A stretch of DNA of 50,960 nucleotides, taken from DATAEG01 sp051001975. GTDB lineage: Bacteria; Actinomycetota; Actinomycetes; Mycobacteriales; Jatrophihabitantaceae. The notes beneath the pieces were generated by a model, which was not told where the DNA came from, did not search any database, and was given only the letters and a program-made list of their open reading frames with translations. The stretch is from positions 1 through 50,960 of the forward strand of contig JBPCMU010000121.1 in the NCBI GenBank assembly GCA_051001975.1, given 5' to 3'. This document shows, one piece after another, positions 33,400 to 41,992 of the stretch. Both the position numbers and the translations under genes were made by a program. Position 1 is the stretch's first letter. Each line of letters starts with the position of its first letter.

Positions 33400-35187
33400 A
33401 TGAGAAAGCAATCCAAGCTGACTATCGGGGTCACTGTGTTGACCGCGATAGTACTGGTGGCTGGCTGCAGCAGCAGCGGCGGCGGGGGCAACAAGAGCAG
33501 CGCCTCGCGCGTGACCTCCGCCTCCGGTGGCACCACCGGGTCGAAGCCGGCGTACAACGCCGCATTCGACAAGGTAGTCAACCCGTCCACGAAGACGGGT
33601 GGCACGTTGAAGTTGCTGGCCTCGGTCGACTGTGACTCGTGGGACCCGCAGCGGACCTATTACGGCTGGTGCTGGAACATGCAGCGGCTGTTCACCCGTT
33701 CGCTGATGGGCTACCAGGTCGTCAACGGCACTGACTTCAAGCCGGTCCCTGACCTGGCCACCGCTCCCGGTGACCACAACGCCGACTTCACGCAGTGGAC
33801 CTACACGCTGAAGGACGGGCTGAAGTGGTCGAACGGCTCGCCGATCACGCCCATGGACGTCAAGTACGGCGTTGAGCGGCTGTTCGCGACCGATGTCATC
33901 AACGGCGGACCGTCGTCCTACTTCACGCAGAGCATCGATCACCCGAAGGACTACGCCGGTCCGTACAAGAGTGGCGACCTGAGCACGATCACCACCACGG
34001 ACAAGACCATCACCTTCAAGCTGGCGTCGCCGAACGCGGACTTCGACAACCTGATGGCGATGGCAGCCTCGGCCCCGGTGCCGAACAAGGTCGAAGGTGG
34101 CACCGGCTTCGTCGGCGCGACCTACACCAAGCACCCGCTGGCCTCGGGTCCGTACATGATCCAGTCGTACACGCCGGCGAAGAAGATCGTCTTCGTGAAG
34201 AACCCGAACTGGAGCCAGAGCACTGACACGATCCACCACCCGCTGGTCGACGAGATCGACATGACGATCGACACCAGCCTCACCGACATCGACAACCAGT
34301 TGCAGTCGGGCCAGGCGGATGCGGCAGCGGACGCCAAGGGCGTGCAGGCCGCATTCCAGACGAAGATCCTCACCCAGCCCAGCCTCAAGACGAACGCTGA
34401 CGACCCGGTGACGGCCTTCGCCCGCTACGTGGCAGTGATGCCGTCGGTGGTCACCAACCTGCATTGCCGGTTGGCGATCTTCTACGCCTTCGACAAGGCG
34501 GCCTACATCCGCGCCTACGGTGGGCCCACCGCTGGTGAAGCTGCCGGCTCGATGACCCCTCCAGGCATCGACGGCTACGACGCCAGCTACAACCCGTACC
34601 CGTCCGGTAGCGACAACACCGGGGACGTGGCCAAGGCCAAGGACGAGTTGAAGCTGTGTGGCAAGCCGACCGGCTTCAGCCTGAAGTACGCCTACGCAAC
34701 GCCGAGCGACCAGGCCGTCAAGGCCTTCGCCTCGGAGCAGCAGGCGCTGGCTCGGGTGGGCATCAAGGTCACCCCGATCACGCAGGATGGTTCGACGTAC
34801 TACAGCACCTTCATCGGGTCGCCGCAGAACATCAAGAACCAGAAGATCGGCATGGCCACCGCCGGTTGGGGTGCAGACTTCCCGACCGGTGTCGGCTACT
34901 ACCAGTCGATCGCCAACGGCAACTCGATCCTGCCGACGGGTAACTCCAACTACCCCAGTCTGAACGACCCCACGGTCAACAAGATCCTTGACGCCGCACC
35001 TGCGGGCAAGGCGACCGGCGATGACTGGAAGAACTTGGACAAGGCTGTGATGGCCAGCGGGGTGTACTTGCCGATCCTCTATGGCAAGACGCTGTACTAC
35101 CGAGGTCCGCGGATGACAAACGTCACCTGCGACAACGCGCTGGCGTTCGGCGAGTACGACTTCGTCAACGTCGGCGTCAGCGGCTGA
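33400..35187 (+). CDS. Peptide-binding lipoprotein of ABC transporter (SBP family 5), system 2
   Basis: A 595-residue solute-binding protein. Signal MRKQSKLTIGVTVLTAIVLV, lipobox LVAGC (Cys ~23), then a Ser/Gly-rich linker. SBP_bac_5 features follow: GGTLKLLASVDCDSWDP, LKDGLKWSNGSPITPMDVKYGVERLF and a C-terminal NVGVSG. It differs clearly from the system 1 binding protein, so the two transporters probably take up different substrates. In the bldK-like arrangement it occupies the BldKB position. An 11-bp-stem hairpin follows its stop. Confidence 0.92.
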   Translation: MRKQSKLTIGVTVLTAIVLVAGCSSSGGGGNKSSASRVTSASGGTTGSKPAYNAAFDKVVNPSTKTGGTLKLLASVDCDSWDPQRTYYGWCWNMQRLFTRSLMGYQVVNGTDFKPVPDLATAPGDHNADFTQWTYTLKDGLKWSNGSPITPMDVKYGVERLFATDVINGGPSSYFTQSIDHPKDYAGPYKSGDLSTITTTDKTITFKLASPNADFDNLMAMAASAPVPNKVEGGTGFVGATYTKHPLASGPYMIQSYTPAKKIVFVKNPNWSQSTDTIHHPLVDEIDMTIDTSLTDIDNQLQSGQADAAADAKGVQAAFQTKILTQPSLKTNADDPVTAFARYVAVMPSVVTNLHCRLAIFYAFDKAAYIRAYGGPTAGEAAGSMTPPGIDGYDASYNPYPSGSDNTGDVAKAKDELKLCGKPTGFSLKYAYATPSDQAVKAFASEQQALARVGIKVTPITQDGSTYYSTFIGSPQNIKNQKIGMATAGWGADFPTGVGYYQSIANGNSILPTGNSNYPSLNDPTVNKILDAAPAGKATGDDWKNLDKAVMASGVYLPILYGKTLYYRGPRMTNVTCDNALAFGEYDFVNVGVSG

Positions 35188-35233
35188 TCTTGCGAGCCGT
35201 GTCCTAGTGACTGCTTGATCTGACAGAAGGGAA

Positions 35234-35277
35234 GCCGTGGTGGGTCGGCTCGGGAAACCGGGTCGGCCCACCACGGC
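35234..35277 (+). other. Intercistronic hairpin after system 2 binding-protein gene
   Basis: Arms GCCGTGGTGGG (35234-35244) and CCCACCACGGC (35267-35277) pair perfectly around a 22-base loop, ending nine bases before the permease ATG at 35287. No ribosome-binding sequence is left between stem and ATG. It may protect the binding-protein mRNA 3' end, attenuate read-through, or limit permease translation. Confidence 0.55.
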
Positions 35278-35286
35278 GCCTACACA

Positions 35287-36300
35287 ATGCTGCGATATGT
35301 GATCCGTCGGCTGATCGGCTCAGTGATCGTCATCTGGGTCGTGAGCGTCGTGACGTTCGCGATCTTCCAGTTGTCGCCGTCGCTGTCGCACACCTCTCCG
35401 GTCTACTACTACGTCGGCAAGGTTCCGTTCCCGCCCGGGTCGCTGCAGCTGAAGTTGCTGGAGCACCGGTTCGGGTTCGACAAGCCCATCCCGGCGCAGT
35501 ACTGGGACTGGCTGCACGGCATCCTGTTCGGCCGCACCGTCACCGACGGGACGAGCTCGCCCATCCACTGTGGCGCACCATGCCTCGGCTACTCCTTCCG
35601 GCTGAACACTGCAGTGGACACGCTGATCGGTCAGGCCCTCCCGGTGAGTCTCGGGCTGGCCGCCGGTGCTGCGTTCCTGTGGCTGCTCGGCGGCGTCACA
35701 GTCGGCACGCTGTCCGGTCTGCGTCCCGGTTCGCTGGTGGACCGGGCCGGTATGACGATGGCTCTCGTCGCCGTCTCGCTGCCCATCTTCTTCACCGGCC
35801 CGCTGCTGCTGCTCGTGTTCGAGTACAAGCTGAAGTGGCTGGCGAATCTGAGCTACGTGGGAATCACGAACAACCCGTTCCAGTGGTTCAAGAGCCTGCT
35901 GCTGCCGTGGATTGCACTGGCCTTCCTCTTCGCCGCGTTGTACGCCCGGCTGACCCGGGCGAACGTGATGGAGACCATGGGGGAGGACTATGTCCGCACC
36001 GCGCGCGCCAAGGGTTTACCGCGACGCACGGTCGTGGTCAAACACGGATTGCGTGCCGCGCTCACCCCGATCGCGACGATCTTCGGTATCGACCTGGGCA
36101 CCCTGATCGGGACTACGGTGATCACCGAGCAGGTGTTCAACCTCCGCGGGCTGGGATGGTTGTCGGTGCAGTCCATCCGTCAGCAGGACCTACCGGTCAT
36201 CATGGGTGTCACGATCGTCGCGGCGCTCGCACTGGTGTTCGCCAACCTGATCGTCGACATCCTGTACGCGGTCATCGACCCGCGGGTCAGCTACAGCTAG
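35287..36300 (+). CDS. Peptide ABC transporter permease (OppB/DppB type), system 2
   Basis: A 337-residue permease starting MLRYVIRRLIGSVIVIWVVS, with about six membrane segments. The loop after the first segment (~35-110) is unusually long and includes a Cys pair (HCGAPCLGYSF) that may be linked outside the cell. The EAA motif (VRTARAKGLPRRTVVVKHG) is at ~235-255. The ATG is preceded closely by a hairpin rather than by a Shine-Dalgarno sequence. Its stop is 12 bp from the next ATPase gene. Confidence 0.9.
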   Translation: MLRYVIRRLIGSVIVIWVVSVVTFAIFQLSPSLSHTSPVYYYVGKVPFPPGSLQLKLLEHRFGFDKPIPAQYWDWLHGILFGRTVTDGTSSPIHCGAPCLGYSFRLNTAVDTLIGQALPVSLGLAAGAAFLWLLGGVTVGTLSGLRPGSLVDRAGMTMALVAVSLPIFFTGPLLLLVFEYKLKWLANLSYVGITNNPFQWFKSLLLPWIALAFLFAALYARLTRANVMETMGEDYVRTARAKGLPRRTVVVKHGLRAALTPIATIFGIDLGTLIGTTVITEQVFNLRGLGWLSVQSIRQQDLPVIMGVTIVAALALVFANLIVDILYAVIDPRVSYS

Positions 36301-36312
36301 GAGTCGCTGCGC

Positions 36313-37380
36313 GTGACAACCGAGGTGTATGAGGAGTCGTCGACGACGGCTGAGAGCGGCCGGGCCTTCCTGACCGTCCGCGATCTCAAGGTCCATTTCC
36401 GGACCGGTGACGGCATCGTGAAAGCCGTCGACGGACTGACGTTCGACGTCGAACGCGGCCAGACGCTGGGCATCGTCGGCGAGTCCGGTTCCGGCAAGTC
36501 GGTGACCAGCCAGGCCATCCTGGGGCTGCACAAGGGATCCAAGGCGAAGATCAGCGGCGAGATCTGGCTGGCCGACACCGAACTGGTCAGCGCCAGCGAG
36601 GGGGACGTGCGAGCGCTCCGCGGCGATGAGATGGCGATGATCTTCCAGGACCCGCTTTCCTCGCTGCACCCGTTCTACACAGTGGGCAGTCAGGTCGCTG
36701 AGGCATACCTGGTGCACAACCACGTGAGCAGGAAACAGGCCCGCGCGCGCACCATCGAGATGCTCGAGCGGGTGGGCATCCCCAATCCGGACCGCCGGTA
36801 CGGCGACTATCCGCACCAATTCTCCGGCGGTATGCGGCAACGCGCGATGATTGCGATGGCGCTGGTCTGCAACCCTCGGCTACTGATCGCCGACGAGCCC
36901 ACCACTGCGCTGGACGTGACCGTGCAGGCGCAGATCCTCGAGCTGATGAAGGATCTGCAGAAGGAGTTCAACTCCGCCATCATCCTGATCACCCACGACC
37001 TCGGCGTGGTCGCGGAGGCGTGCGACTCGGTGGTCGTCATGTACGGCGGTCAGTGCGTCGAGACGGGCCTGGTCGAGGACATCTTCTACCGGCCCGAGAT
37101 GCCCTACACCTGGGGTCTGCTCGGGTCGATGCCGCGGATGGACCGCACCCGGCAGGAGCGGCTGCGCCCGATCGCCGGCCAGCCACCGTCACTGATCCAG
37201 GTGCCGTCGGGATGTGTGTTCCACCCGCGCTGTGAGTACAAGACGCGAGTCCCGGACGGGTCGTGTTCCAAAGTGCACCCCGATCTCCTCCCGGTAGGCG
37301 ACGGCCACGCGGTGCGCTGCCACATCGACCCGGCCGAGCGCAAGCAGATCTGGTCCACCGACGTGTCGCCAGGATTGTGA
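36313..37380 (+). CDS. Peptide ABC transporter ATP-binding protein (OppD/DppD type), system 2
   Basis: A 355-residue ABC ATPase: Walker A GESGSGKS (~residues 56-63), signature FSGGMRQRAMIA, Walker B LLIADEPTTALD, H-loop THDLG, and a C-terminal oligo_HPY region with CVFHPRCEYKTR. It pairs with the next gene product to drive the two permeases. GTG start 12 bp after the permease stop. Position equals BldKD in the Streptomyces order. Confidence 0.92.
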   Translation: MTTEVYEESSTTAESGRAFLTVRDLKVHFRTGDGIVKAVDGLTFDVERGQTLGIVGESGSGKSVTSQAILGLHKGSKAKISGEIWLADTELVSASEGDVRALRGDEMAMIFQDPLSSLHPFYTVGSQVAEAYLVHNHVSRKQARARTIEMLERVGIPNPDRRYGDYPHQFSGGMRQRAMIAMALVCNPRLLIADEPTTALDVTVQAQILELMKDLQKEFNSAIILITHDLGVVAEACDSVVVMYGGQCVETGLVEDIFYRPEMPYTWGLLGSMPRMDRTRQERLRPIAGQPPSLIQVPSGCVFHPRCEYKTRVPDGSCSKVHPDLLPVGDGHAVRCHIDPAERKQIWSTDVSPGL

Positions 37381-37450
37381 TGGCCGGCCAACCAACGCGC
37401 CCGACCGGCTCGTTACCCATGAGTGTCAGCCACACGGAAGGTCCGGTTCG

Positions 37451-38650
37451 ATGACGTCGAGCGCATCCGAGGACACCCCCGGCAAACATGCGGACAACGG
37501 CGCCCCGCCGGCCGCTGTGACGACGAAGACAAAGCCGAAGACGAAGAGCAGTGCCATCGACACCAGCATCCACCCGGCTGCCGACGACCCGCAGGCGCTG
37601 CTCGCGGTCAACCGGTTGCAGCGGTTCTTCCCGATCAAGCGGGGCATCGTCGTGCAGCGCCAGATCGGAGCGGTCCGGGCTGTCGACGGGATCTCTTTCT
37701 CGGTGCGGGCCGGCGAGACGCTCGGTCTGGTCGGCGAGTCAGGCTGCGGAAAGTCCACCGCGGGTCGCACCATCACCAAATTGCTGGAGCCGACCGGCGG
37801 GTCGATCCGATTCGACGGCCGGGACATCAGCAATCTCTCCCGCGGACATATGCGGCCACTGCGCCGCGAAGTGCAGATGATCTTCCAGGACCCGTACTCG
37901 TCGCTGAACCCGCGGCACACCATCGGCACGATCGTCGGCGCCCCGTACCACATCCAAGGGGTGAAGACCGAGCACGGAATCAAGAAGGACGTGCAGGGCC
38001 TGATGGAGCGCGTCGGGCTGAATCCCGAGCACTACAACCGTCACCCGCACGAGTTCTCCGGCGGGCAACGGCAGCGGATCGGGATCGCCCGGGCCATTGC
38101 GTTGCGGCCGAAGCTGATCGTCTGCGACGAGCCGGTGTCGGCACTCGACGTCTCGATCCAGGCGCAGGTGGTGAACCTGCTGGAGGACCTGCAGAACGAG
38201 TTCCAGCTCGCCTACGTCTTCGTCGCGCACGACCTGTCGGTCGTGCGACACATCTCTGACCGGGTCGCTGTGATGTACCTGGGCAAGATCATGGAACTGG
38301 CCGACCGTGACGAGCTCTATTCGGCGCCCATGCATCCCTACACGCACGCGCTCATGTCCGCGGTTCCGGTGCCCGACCCACGCAAGGAGGCGCGTAGGGA
38401 CCGGGTGTTGCTGGTCGGCGACCTGCCCAGCCCGATCAACCCGCCGAGCGGTTGCGTGTTCCACACCCGCTGCCCGAAGTTCAAGCTGCTGGATTCCGCC
38501 TCCCAGGAGCGGTGCGTCACTCAGGTTCCGGAGCTCGAGGTGAAGCGGCCCGGGCACTTCGCGGCCTGCCATTTCCCCGAGGTGCGCGAGGACATCGCGG
38601 CCGCCGAGGACGCGGGTGGCGCCAGCCTCGAGGTCGCCAGCACAGCCTGA
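37451..38650 (+). CDS. Peptide ABC transporter ATP-binding protein (OppF/DppF type), system 2
   Basis: A 399-residue ABC ATPase with a ~45-residue Lys/Thr-rich N-terminal extension. Walker A GESGCGKS, signature FSGGQRQRIGIA, Walker B LIVCDEPVSALD, H-loop AHDLS and a C-terminal CVFHTRCPKFK segment are seen. It completes the second transporter (BldKE position). It is followed after only 13 bp by mshB, so read-through into mycothiol synthesis is possible. Confidence 0.92.
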   Translation: MTSSASEDTPGKHADNGAPPAAVTTKTKPKTKSSAIDTSIHPAADDPQALLAVNRLQRFFPIKRGIVVQRQIGAVRAVDGISFSVRAGETLGLVGESGCGKSTAGRTITKLLEPTGGSIRFDGRDISNLSRGHMRPLRREVQMIFQDPYSSLNPRHTIGTIVGAPYHIQGVKTEHGIKKDVQGLMERVGLNPEHYNRHPHEFSGGQRQRIGIARAIALRPKLIVCDEPVSALDVSIQAQVVNLLEDLQNEFQLAYVFVAHDLSVVRHISDRVAVMYLGKIMELADRDELYSAPMHPYTHALMSAVPVPDPRKEARRDRVLLVGDLPSPINPPSGCVFHTRCPKFKLLDSASQERCVTQVPELEVKRPGHFAACHFPEVREDIAAAEDAGGASLEVASTA

Positions 38651-38663
38651 CTACTCTCGATTC

Positions 38664-39566
38664 GTGGCGGAGGGGATCGACCAGCAGAGGTTGTTGCTCG
38701 TCCACGCTCATCCGGATGACGAGACGATCGGTACCGGCGCTACCATCGCGCACTACGTCGCAGCCGGGGCGCAGGTGACGGTGCTGACCTGCACCCTCGG
38801 TGAATGGGGCGAGATTCTGGTGCCCGAGTTGGCTGAGCTGGAGGCGACTCGTGGCGATCAGCTCGGCGGATACCGGATGGGTGAGATGGCAGCCGCGATG
38901 ACGGCGCTGGGCGTCGTGGATCACCGGTATCTCGGTGCACCCGGCCGATACCGCGACAGCGGGATGATCGGAACCTCGGCCAACTCCGACCCGCGGGCAT
39001 TCTGGCGCGGCGCGACAGACTCCGAGGTGTTCGATGCGGCGGTCGACGATCTGCTCACGGTGATCCGCGACGTGCGCCCCCAGGTCGTCGTCACCTACAA
39101 CCCCGGCGGCGGGTACGGCCATCCCGACCACATGATGGCGCACCGGGTGAGCACCGAAGCGGTCCGCCGAGCGGCCGACCCGGGCCATCGGCCGGACCTC
39201 GGTGCGGAGTGGACGGTGTCGAAGTTTTATTGGACCGCGCGGCCTACCTCGGTGCTCGCCGGTCAACTCGACGAGCTGCGCGCCATGCCAGGTCCCTACG
39301 ACGTCCCGGTGGACGCCGCGGAGCTGCCCAGCGATGAGGATGCCCTGGTCACCAGCCGGGTGGATGCCTCCGAGCAGACGTCGGCGAAGGTCGCGGCGAT
39401 GCGCTGCCACGCCACTCAACTGCTCGTGGCCGAGGATCGCTTCGCGCTGTCCAACCGAGTGGCGCAACAGCTCACCGGCGTCGAGTACTACCGGCTCGTC
39501 ACCGGACCCGGCGGACCGCGTGATGCTGCCGGCTTCGAGTTCGATCTCTTCGGCGGCCTGCAGTGA
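38664..39566 (+). CDS. mshB: N-acetyl-GlcN-Ins deacetylase MshB (mycothiol biosynthesis)
   Basis: A 300-residue zinc-dependent deacetylase of the PIG-L/LmbE family. AHPDDE (residues ~15-20) supplies a zinc ligand and the catalytic Asp, and YGHPDHMMAH (~152-161) the further zinc histidine. Length and flanking sequence (TLGEWGEILVPEL) fit MshB rather than the mycothiol-conjugate amidase Mca. It removes the acetyl group from GlcNAc-inositol in the second committed step of mycothiol synthesis in the cytosol. GTG 38664 gives the expected N-terminus; the longer open frame overlaps the ATPase gene. Coupled by GTGA overlap to the DUF6113 gene. Confidence 0.93.
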   Translation: MAEGIDQQRLLLVHAHPDDETIGTGATIAHYVAAGAQVTVLTCTLGEWGEILVPELAELEATRGDQLGGYRMGEMAAAMTALGVVDHRYLGAPGRYRDSGMIGTSANSDPRAFWRGATDSEVFDAAVDDLLTVIRDVRPQVVVTYNPGGGYGHPDHMMAHRVSTEAVRRAADPGHRPDLGAEWTVSKFYWTARPTSVLAGQLDELRAMPGPYDVPVDAAELPSDEDALVTSRVDASEQTSAKVAAMRCHATQLLVAEDRFALSNRVAQQLTGVEYYRLVTGPGGPRDAAGFEFDLFGGLQ

Positions 39567-39985
39567 CACAGCGTGCCATCACGGCCTTGGCGGTCGCGCT
39601 GCTGATCGCCTGCGCGGCGCTGAGTGGCCTTTTGGAAGCGATGCTCGTCCCGGTCCGCGCTGGAACCGTCATCGTCCCGGTCTCGGTGGTGCTCGCGGTG
39701 CTGACGAACGTCGGTCTGCCGGTGCTGGCCTGGTGGGCCGCGCGCGCCACGGTGGCGGCGGTACTGCCGTTCGCGGCCTGGGTGGTGGTGGTCCTGCTGC
39801 TCAGCCAGTCGCGGCCGGAGGGCGATGTGCTGTTGCCCGGCGGTAAGACTGGGCTGACATATGTCTCCTACGGGCTGCTGCTGGCCGGGTTCATCTCGGG
39901 CATCGCGACGATCGCCCGGCTGTCCAGCCGCTCCGCCGCACGATCCCGCGCGGCCGATCGAACGAGCCGGGCCGCGGGGGAGTAG
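39563..39985 (+). CDS. DUF6113-type membrane protein
   Basis: A 140-residue protein with four predicted membrane segments (~5-25, ~34-55, ~62-80, ~98-116) and an Arg/Ser-rich cytosolic tail. Its GTG overlaps the mshB stop (GTGA). Proteins of this kind commonly follow mshB in actinobacteria and are listed as DUF6113. No function is known; coupling suggests some tie to mycothiol synthesis or merely ancestral linkage. Confidence 0.75.
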   Translation: MTQRAITALAVALLIACAALSGLLEAMLVPVRAGTVIVPVSVVLAVLTNVGLPVLAWWAARATVAAVLPFAAWVVVVLLLSQSRPEGDVLLPGGKTGLTYVSYGLLLAGFISGIATIARLSSRSAARSRAADRTSRAAGE

Positions 39986-39988
39986 CGC

Positions 39989-40537
39989 TCAGCTGATCGG
40001 CGGTGCGTCGGTGAACGGTGCGCGGTTGCCTTCGTCCAACGCGTGCGAGACCGCGGCGATCGCGGCCGGGGGAAGGTCGGTCTCGACGAGCGTCGCACCC
40101 GGGAACCGGGACAACTCGTTTTGCAAGTCGGCGAGTGAGACGTGACTGATCAGCAGCGCCAGCGCGGTACGTCCGGGGGGCACCGTGCGACGTAGCTCGG
40201 CGATCTTCTCGTCCTTGATGCCGGTGTCACGCAGCTTGGCGACCAGCGCACCGGTGCCCGCGCCGGCGGCACCCACGACAAGGCCGAATGGCCCGGCCAG
40301 CAGGGTGCCTAGCAGCAGTCCCCAGATCCCGCCGCTCAGCGCGCCGCGACCCGGCGTGATGTCGGTTGTCTCGGTGACGTGGGTGTGACCGTCGGCGTCG
40401 TGCCGGACGACCACCGCGTCGTGCAACTGGAGCTCCTGCTGCTTCTGCAGGCGCACCGCCACGAGCAGAAATTCCTGGGCTTTCATCGGGTCGTCGAACG
40501 AGACGACCAGGAGCTTCTGCGGCGGGGCTTCGGTCAT
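39989..40537 (-). CDS. DUF1269-type membrane-associated protein
   Basis: A 182-residue protein. An alpha/beta N-terminus (LLVVSFDDPMKAQEFL) leads into a glycine-zipper-like hydrophobic stretch (GGIWGLLLGTLLAGPFGLVV plus GAAGAGTGALV, ~90-120), then a second alpha/beta segment, as in DUF1269/TspO-unrelated membrane proteins. It may sit in or on the membrane as an oligomer. Function unknown. It converges on the DUF6113 gene with three bases between stops. Confidence 0.75.
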   Translation of the reverse strand: MTEAPPQKLLVVSFDDPMKAQEFLLVAVRLQKQQELQLHDAVVVRHDADGHTHVTETTDITPGRGALSGGIWGLLLGTLLAGPFGLVVGAAGAGTGALVAKLRDTGIKDEKIAELRRTVPPGRTALALLISHVSLADLQNELSRFPGATLVETDLPPAAIAAVSHALDEGNRAPFTDAPPIS

Positions 40538-40562
40538 GCGGGCAGTCTACGGTCCGAAGCGG

Positions 40563-41570
40563 CTACCTGGTGCGGTCCCAATACCGGTAGGTGTGGTGCA
40601 GGTGGTAGCCGAGACTCCCGTACAGCTGCCGGGCGGGTTCGTTGTGCTCCTCGACCTGCAGGTAGCTTCGCTGCGCGCCGTGTTCCCGCCGGGCCCAGTC
40701 GACGATCGCGGCCATCGCGGTGCGTGAATGCCCTTGTCCGCGGCGCTCGGGCGGCACCTCGAGCCCGGTGATCCCCAGCCATCCGTCGTCCACCACGCCG
40801 CGAACGATCGCCAGTACGGCGCCGTCGCTATCGCGCACGGTCAGGAAGGCCACCCGGTCATGCCGGGTGAGGATGTCCACCGCACCAACCGGCGCGGAGC
40901 CCTCCCGGAAGGTGCCCAGCCAGTCCGCGGACGGCACCTCGGCAACCTCGATCGCGGCGCCGTCGATCCGAGCGGACGGCAGCAGGTCGAGCCGGCTGAC
41001 GAGCACGTCGGTGACCGGTCCGCACTGCCAGACTCCGACGTCGGCCTCGTCCTCGAGCTTGCGGAACGCAGTGTCGGCCAGGAACGCGTCGAGCAACTGC
41101 CGGGCCGGGAGCGAGACATGGATGCGGGGAGGCAGATTGCGTTCGGCGTACCACCGGTGGACCCTCTGCAGCATCTCGTCCATGGGCATGCCGGGGGATT
41201 TCAGGGGCAGCGCGGAATTGGCCCGGCCGGTCCACCCGGTGGAGCCGCGCAACAACCACCCGCCGATCCACTCCGTCTCGGCCGGTTGCCAGCCCGCGGC
41301 AGCGATCCGTTCCAGATTCAGCTGTGCCGCCGTGGAGGCCTGAACGAGCCGGGCCAGCGTGATGTCCGCCACGGCCACCTCGACTGGGCCGGCATTCGTG
41401 GCGATCACGGCCCGGTCGGCGTCCAACCGGAGCAGATCGCCCAGCACGTCGCCGAACCGCTGTCCGGACTTGTCGACGCGGGCCGACTGGGCCGGGTCGG
41501 CTGTGACGCCCAGCACCCGGCGCACCACAACTCGGCGCCCCACCCACTCCGGCTGCATCACACGCGGCAT
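40563..41570 (-). CDS. GNAT family N-acetyltransferase (cg3035/Rv0428c-like)
   Basis: A 335-residue protein whose C-terminal ~130 residues form a GNAT domain: acetyl-CoA-binding PPERRGQGHSRTAM and a final YGSLGYHLHHTYRYW. The N-terminal ~200 residues resemble the cg3035/Rv0428c subgroup (GWQPAETEWIGGWLLRGSTG), for which N-acetylglutamate synthase activity in arginine synthesis has been reported; that role is a tentative transfer. It is divergent from ferredoxin, a common actinobacterial arrangement. Confidence 0.82.
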   Translation of the reverse strand: MPRVMQPEWVGRRVVVRRVLGVTADPAQSARVDKSGQRFGDVLGDLLRLDADRAVIATNAGPVEVAVADITLARLVQASTAAQLNLERIAAAGWQPAETEWIGGWLLRGSTGWTGRANSALPLKSPGMPMDEMLQRVHRWYAERNLPPRIHVSLPARQLLDAFLADTAFRKLEDEADVGVWQCGPVTDVLVSRLDLLPSARIDGAAIEVAEVPSADWLGTFREGSAPVGAVDILTRHDRVAFLTVRDSDGAVLAIVRGVVDDGWLGITGLEVPPERRGQGHSRTAMAAIVDWARREHGAQRSYLQVEEHNEPARQLYGSLGYHLHHTYRYWDRTR

Positions 41571-41646
41571 ACTAAGCGGGTCGCCGCTGGGCTCGTCCTG
41601 GCGGTGGCACGCAGGTAACCGTCCGCCAGGAGAACGAGGGACCGCA

Positions 41647-41973
41647 GTGACCTACGTGATCGCCGAGCCGTGTGTCGATCTCCTCGACAAGGCATGCATC
41701 GAGGAATGCCCCGTGGATTGCATCTACGAGGGCAACCGGATGCTCTACATCCACCCCGACGAGTGTGTGGACTGTGGTGCTTGCGAACCGGTCTGCCCGG
41801 TCGAGGCGATCTTCTACGAGGACGATCTGCCGGAGAAGTGGAACGACTACCTGCAGGCCAACGTCGACTTCTTCGACGAGCTGGGCTCGCCGGGGGGCGC
41901 CGCGAAGGTCGGCAAGACCGAGAGCGACGCCGCCATCGTGGTCGCATTGCCGCCGCAGGTCCAGGAGCACTAG
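41647..41973 (+). CDS. fdxA: 7Fe ferredoxin FdxA
   Basis: A 108-residue ferredoxin. The first cluster region is C-x7-C-x3-C-P (CVDLLDKACIEECPVDC), typical of a 3Fe-4S cluster plus the ligand for the second, and the second region is CVDCGACEPVCPVEA for 4Fe-4S. The C-terminal extension (EKWNDYLQANVDFFDELG) is typical of FdxA. It carries electrons for cytochromes P450 or oxidoreductases. GTG 41647 fits; upstream codons in frame are not homologous. Unlike many actinobacteria, no aminotransferase gene follows. Confidence 0.93.
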   Translation: MTYVIAEPCVDLLDKACIEECPVDCIYEGNRMLYIHPDECVDCGACEPVCPVEAIFYEDDLPEKWNDYLQANVDFFDELGSPGGAAKVGKTESDAAIVVALPPQVQEH

Positions 41974-41992
41974 CCCGTACCTCGCGAGGCGC

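Noticed and set aside
33217..35274. 685-codon open frame on the minus strand opposite the system 2 binding-protein gene
   Set aside because: It is a mirror frame of a clear SBP family 5 gene in GC-rich DNA; its translation is Val/Arg-rich without any recognisable domain.
25920..38650. Recent tandem duplication of one transporter
   Set aside because: Gene order differs, one system has fused ATPases, and the binding proteins and permeases are clearly dissimilar.
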